Below are positions 60,632 through 64,000 of a stretch of 64,000 nt of DNA, piece by piece; position 1 is the first letter of the stretch; each line of letters begins with the position of its first letter. A program made the position numbers and the translations under genes. The DNA is from Variovorax paradoxus B4 (GTDB lineage: Bacteria > Pseudomonadota > Gammaproteobacteria > Burkholderiales > Burkholderiaceae_C), in NCBI RefSeq assembly GCF_000463015.1, contig NC_022234.1, forward strand, positions 372,001 to 436,000, given 5' to 3'. The notes under the pieces were generated by a model. That model was not told the DNA's origin. It worked only from the letters and a program-made list of their open reading frames with translations, and ran no database searches.

Positions 60632-61669
60632 ATGAAAGCACTCGTGTACCAGGGCCCCGGCCTCAAATCCCTCGAAGACCGCCCCATGCCGCAGATCCAG
60701 GCGCCAGGCGACGCGGTCGTGAAGATCCTCAAGACGACCATCTGCGGCACCGACCTGCACATCCTCAAGGGCGACGTGCCGACCTGCACGCCGGGCCGCA
60801 TCCTCGGGCACGAAGGGGTGGGCGTCATCGAGGCCGTCGGCGCCGGCGTGACGGCCTTCCACCCGGGCGACCATGTGCTGATCTCGTGCATCTCCTCGTG
60901 CGGCAAGTGCGAGTACTGCCGCCGCGGCATGTATTCGCACTGCACGAGCGGTGGCTGGATCCTGGGCAACACCATCGACGGCACGCAGGCCGAATACGTG
61001 CGCATCCCGCATGCGGACACCAGCCTCTATCCCGTTCCCCCGGGTGCGGACGAAGAGGCACTGGTGATGCTCAGCGACATCCTGCCGACCGGCTTCGAGT
61101 GCGGCGTGCTCAACGGCAAGGTCGCGCCCGGCAGCACGGTGGCCATCGTGGGCGCCGGGCCGATCGGCCTGGCCACGCTGCTCACGGCCCGGTTCTATTC
61201 GCCCGCGCAGATCATCCTGATCGACCTGGACGATGGCCGGCTCGAGGTCGCGCGCCGCTTCGGCGCGACGCACACCGTCAACAGCAGCGACGGCAAGGCG
61301 GCCGAGGCGGTGCTGGCGCTGACCGGCGGCCGCGGCGTCGACGTGTCGATCGAGGCGGTCGGCATACCGGCCACCTTCGTGCTGTGCCAGGACATCGTGG
61401 CGCCCGGTGGCACCATTGCGAACATCGGCGTCCACGGGCACCCGGCCGAGCTCCACCTGGAGCGGCTGTGGTCGCAGAACATCGCGATCACCACGCGGCT
61501 GGTCGACACGGTCTCGACGCCCCTGCTGCTGAAGACGGTGCAGTCGCAGAAGGTGGACCCGGGCCAGCTGATCACCCACCGGTTCACGCTGGACCAGGTC
61601 CTCGATGCCTACGACACCTTCGGGCGCGCCGCCGAGACGCATGCACTCAAGGTGATCATCGAGGCGTAG
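60632..61669 (+). CDS. Zinc-dependent alcohol dehydrogenase (MDR family)
   Basis: 345 aa. Catalytic zinc ligands in CGTDLH and GHEGVG; the structural zinc Cys cluster CISSCGKCEYCRRGMYSHC (about 89-107) is complete; Rossmann motif VAIVGAGPIGLAT binds NAD(P). The ATG at 60632 begins the conserved N-terminus (MKALVYQGPG). It resembles short-chain alcohol or formaldehyde-type dehydrogenases; substrate unknown. In low oxygen it could reoxidise NADH by reducing aldehydes. FNR-like dyads lie upstream. Confidence 0.9.
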   Translation: MKALVYQGPGLKSLEDRPMPQIQAPGDAVVKILKTTICGTDLHILKGDVPTCTPGRILGHEGVGVIEAVGAGVTAFHPGDHVLISCISSCGKCEYCRRGMYSHCTSGGWILGNTIDGTQAEYVRIPHADTSLYPVPPGADEEALVMLSDILPTGFECGVLNGKVAPGSTVAIVGAGPIGLATLLTARFYSPAQIILIDLDDGRLEVARRFGATHTVNSSDGKAAEAVLALTGGRGVDVSIEAVGIPATFVLCQDIVAPGGTIANIGVHGHPAELHLERLWSQNIAITTRLVDTVSTPLLLKTVQSQKVDPGQLITHRFTLDQVLDAYDTFGRAAETHALKVIIEA

Positions 61670-61715
61670 GGCCCTGTTCGCTCCGGTGCCGGCAAATGCG
61701 GGCTGCGGCGCTGAC

Positions 61716-61729
61716 TTGATCGGCATCAA
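61716..61729 (+). promoter_or_regulatory. FNR/Anr box, perfect consensus
   Basis: TTGATCGGCATCAA, an exact TTGAT-N4-ATCAA dyad, 119 bp before the Usp ATG. An AAGATT hexamer is centred 33 nt downstream, immediately before the heptanucleotide repeats. Confidence 0.77.
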
Positions 61730-61758
61730 GCTGCCCGTGCGGCGCGCGGACGAAGATT

Positions 61759-61800
<42 letters not shown>

Positions 61801-61841
61801 ATCCCGCGCCTTGCGCCGCGCATCACCGAGCAGGCTGCCCC

Positions 61842-62684
61842 ATGAACTTCAGAACCATCCTCGTTCACCTGGACCGCTCCGACCGCAGCCCGGCGCGCGC
61901 CGCGCTGGCGGCCCAGTGGGCGAAGGCCCATGAAAGCCACCTGGTCGGTCTGGTGCCCACGGGCCTGTACGACGGCGTGATTCCGGCCGATGCCATCGCC
62001 ACGGGCATGACCGACTACATCGCCGATGCGGCCACCCACCTGCGCCTGCGCGCCGAGGCCATCAGCCGGGAATTCAGGGAAGACATCCATGAATCGGGGC
62101 CGCTGTCCTACGAGGTTCGCCTTGTCGACGGAACGACGATCGAAGCCGTGGTCCGGCACGGCCGCACGAGCGATCTCGTGGTGCTCGGCCAGGACGACGA
62201 ATCGGATGCGACGGACACCACCGTGCGCGGCCTGGTGCCGCAGGTGCTGATGGAAACCGGGCGTGCGCTGCTGGTCGTGCCTTGCGCCGGGAACTTCAGC
62301 GGACCCGCAAGGAATGTCGTGGTCACCTGGAACGGCTCGCGGGAGTCCACCGTCGCCATCCACGCGGCGCTGCCGGCGCTGCGGCGCGCATCGCAGGTGA
62401 CGCTGATCTCCCACAGGCATCCGGGCGAAGCGGACGACGAACAGCGGCTCCTCATTCCGGAGATGCTCCAATTCCTGCTCAGGCACGGCGTGCGCGCGGG
62501 TGCGCAGCGCGAGGTGACCGAGATCGACATCGCCGATGCCCTGCTGTCGCGCGTCGCAGACCTTGGCGCCGACCTGCTCGTGATGGGCGGCTACGGCCAC
62601 TCGCGCTTTCGCGAGCGCGTGCTGGGCGGCGTCACACGGCAGATCCTCGCGCAGATGACCGTGCCGGTTCTGATGGCGCATTGA
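61842..62684 (+). CDS. Universal stress protein, tandem UspA domains
   Basis: 280 aa. First half MNFRTILVHLDRSDRSPARA; the second half ends MGGYGHSRFRERVLGGVTRQI, the nucleotide-binding motif. It resembles the protein at 17141-17965 in architecture. ATG 61842. It sits 12 bp before the APH/P-loop kinase gene, the same order as the Rv2005c (Usp)-Rv2004c pair. Preceded by a perfect FNR box and a heptanucleotide repeat. Confidence 0.91.
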   Translation: MNFRTILVHLDRSDRSPARAALAAQWAKAHESHLVGLVPTGLYDGVIPADAIATGMTDYIADAATHLRLRAEAISREFREDIHESGPLSYEVRLVDGTTIEAVVRHGRTSDLVVLGQDDESDATDTTVRGLVPQVLMETGRALLVVPCAGNFSGPARNVVVTWNGSRESTVAIHAALPALRRASQVTLISHRHPGEADDEQRLLIPEMLQFLLRHGVRAGAQREVTEIDIADALLSRVADLGADLLVMGGYGHSRFRERVLGGVTRQILAQMTVPVLMAH

Positions 62685-62696
62685 CCGAGGCGGCAG

Positions 62697-64000
62697 ATGG
62701 ACACGACACTGGTGAAGGCGCTGCGCGACGCGCTGCAGCGCGAAACCGGCGCGCGCGTCGAGCTGGTCGAGACGCACATCTCGTGGGTGCTGCTGACGGC
62801 CACGCTCGCCTACAAGCTCAAGAAGCCCGTGCGCTTTCCCTTCGTCGACTTCGCAAGCATCGCGGCGCGCAAGCATTTCTGCGAGGAAGAACTGCGCCTC
62901 AACCGGCGTTTCGCGCCGTCGCTGTACCTGGACGTGATGCCGGTGTGCGGCGCGCGCGAGGCACCGCGGCTCGGAGGCGAGGGCGTGCCGATCGACCACG
63001 TGGTCCGCATGCGGCGCTTTCCGGAGTCGTCGCTGCTGCGCAACCTGCTCGCGGCCGGCCGGCTGGAGCCGGCCTGGCTCGACGGCTTTGCGCAGCGGCT
63101 GGCGGCGCTGCAGGGCGCGGCCGAGCGCGTCGTGCCGCCGTCCGCATTCGGCGCGCCGGACGCCATCGTTCGTGCGGCCGTCGATGTCCTGAGCCAGCTG
63201 CTCGTGCAGCGCAGCGACAGCCGTCTCGCGACCCTGTCCGCATGGATCCGCGAACGCGCGCAGGCGCTGCACATGGCCTGGATCGCGCGCCAGCAGGGCG
63301 GCGCGGTGCGCGAATGCCACGGCGACCTGCACATGGCCAATGTCGTCCTGGTGGACGGCGAACTCACCGCCTTCGACTGCATCGAGTTCGACCCTATGAT
63401 GCGCCGGATCGACGTGATGAGCGACGTCGCATTCCTCACCATGGACCTGAAGGCTCACGGCCGCGCCGACCTCGCGTTCCGCTTCCTGGATGCGTGGCTG
63501 CAGCACAGCGGCGACCACGCGGGCCTGCAGGTGCTCGGCTTCTACGAGGTGTACCGGGCGCTGGTGCGGGCCATGGCCGCGGGCCTGGGGCCGCAGGCCG
63601 CATCGAAGCCCGACTACCTGGCCTGCGCCGCGCAGTTGGCGCACAGCCCGCGGGGGCGTGCGCGCCTGCTGATCACGCACGGGTTCTCGGGTTCCGGCAA
63701 GTCGACCATCGCCTCGCAACTGCTGTGCGCCGCGGGCGCGGTGCGCATCCGTTCCGACGTGGAGCGCAAGCGCCTGTTCGGCCTCGATCCGCTCGCCCGC
63801 TCCGCCGAGCGGGGCCTGGCCATCTACGGCGCGGAAGCCACGCGGCGTACCTTCGAGCGCCTGCGCGCCTGCGCGCGCGACGCGTTGCTGGCGGGGTATC
63901 CGGTGATCGTGGATGCGGCCTTCCTGCGCAGCGCCGAGCGGCGCAGCTTCCAGGTGCTGGCGGCCGAGCTCGACCTGCCTTTCGCGATCCTGGACTGCCG
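62697..64000 (+). CDS. APH-like kinase fused to P-loop (AAA_33) kinase, partial at right edge
   Basis: 434 codons visible, open at the right end. Residues about 1-300 are an APH-like domain (THISWVLLTATLAYKLKKP with the ATP Lys; Brenner motif HGDLHMANV from 208, then AFDCIEFDP). From about 325 a P-loop kinase follows (Walker A GFSGSGKST, 329-337, later VIVDAAFLR). This is the Rv2004c architecture (about 500 aa), so some 60-70 residues are missing. Probably co-transcribed with the Usp gene 12 bp upstream. Substrate unknown. Confidence 0.88.
   Translation, partial: MDTTLVKALRDALQRETGARVELVETHISWVLLTATLAYKLKKPVRFPFVDFASIAARKHFCEEELRLNRRFAPSLYLDVMPVCGAREAPRLGGEGVPIDHVVRMRRFPESSLLRNLLAAGRLEPAWLDGFAQRLAALQGAAERVVPPSAFGAPDAIVRAAVDVLSQLLVQRSDSRLATLSAWIRERAQALHMAWIARQQGGAVRECHGDLHMANVVLVDGELTAFDCIEFDPMMRRIDVMSDVAFLTMDLKAHGRADLAFRFLDAWLQHSGDHAGLQVLGFYEVYRALVRAMAAGLGPQAASKPDYLACAAQLAHSPRGRARLLITHGFSGSGKSTIASQLLCAAGAVRIRSDVERKRLFGLDPLARSAERGLAIYGAEATRRTFERLRACARDALLAGYPVIVDAAFLRSAERRSFQVLAAELDLPFAILDC

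Overview
The window is GC-rich, densely coded DNA from a beta-proteobacterium, most likely a Burkholderiales member of the Comamonadaceae/Variovorax kind. This is inferred from gene families, codon bias and gene order; there is no rRNA. I see no tRNA, rRNA or CRISPR. Both ends cut through genes (an acyl-CoA ligase at the left, a two-domain kinase at the right).

Layout. (1) 1-12.2 kb is ordinary accessory metabolism: an AMP-forming ligase and a PhyH-type dioxygenase facing an AraC regulator; a GntR regulator, a taurine/sulfonate-type ABC importer and a sphingosine-phosphate-lyase-like PLP enzyme, with a shared operator-like motif; a QseBC/TctDE-like two-component pair; and a BigR-type ArsR repressor facing a persulfide-dioxygenase-like metallo-hydrolase across a 16-bp perfect palindrome. 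(2) 12.2-35.9 kb: thymidine/AMP phosphorylase, Mg-type P-ATPase, universal stress proteins (Usp), a MacAB-like exporter, a lipoyl-like protein plus nitroreductase, a host-attachment-family protein, a four-gene tripartite ABC exporter, a putative small RNA, a lipoprotein, a nuclease-fold-like protein, a second P-type ATPase and more Usp. (3) 36.1-39.8 kb: three cytochrome genes followed by a response regulator and histidine kinase. (4) 40.2-49.7 kb: BON protein, PolX, a TPP-dependent 2-oxoacid dehydrogenase operon with a split E2, phosphoribosyltransferase, alpha/beta hydrolase and a methyltransferase-erythromycin esterase fusion. (5) 50.2-64 kb: small ORFs, an IS3-family element, a kinase-like ATPase, CBS proteins, nitroreductase, hibernation factor, CapA-like protein, nicotinate phosphoribosyltransferase, two APH-like kinases, alcohol dehydrogenase and Usp.

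The unifying signal is regulatory. From about 12 kb to the right end, almost every transcription unit is preceded by a 14-bp dyad of FNR/Anr type (TTGAY/TTGCG-N4-RTCAA/CGCAA). In several cases a -10-like hexamer (often TAGArT) lies 31-33 nt from the centre of the dyad, the geometry of a class II FNR promoter. The encoded proteins (Usp, CBS, nitroreductase, P-type ATPase, hibernation factor, CapA-NAPRTase pair, phosphoribosyltransferase/hydrolase, erythromycin esterase, APH plus P-loop kinase) closely parallel the DosR dormancy regulon of Mycobacterium tuberculosis. They also recall the low-oxygen-activated (lxa) locus reported for Burkholderia cenocepacia. I therefore read 12-64 kb as an oxygen-limitation/anoxic-survival island: energy sparing (hibernation, ion pumps), NAD salvage, redox enzymes, alternative pyruvate/acetoin-type oxidation, envelope export and stress proteins under one anaerobic activator. 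The activator is not encoded here.

The island also carries decayed copies of its own gene families: a phosphoribosyltransferase with an internal deletion, a CBS fragment, a Usp N-terminus and a possible NAPRTase N-terminus. These suggest duplication, rearrangement and loss within the cluster.
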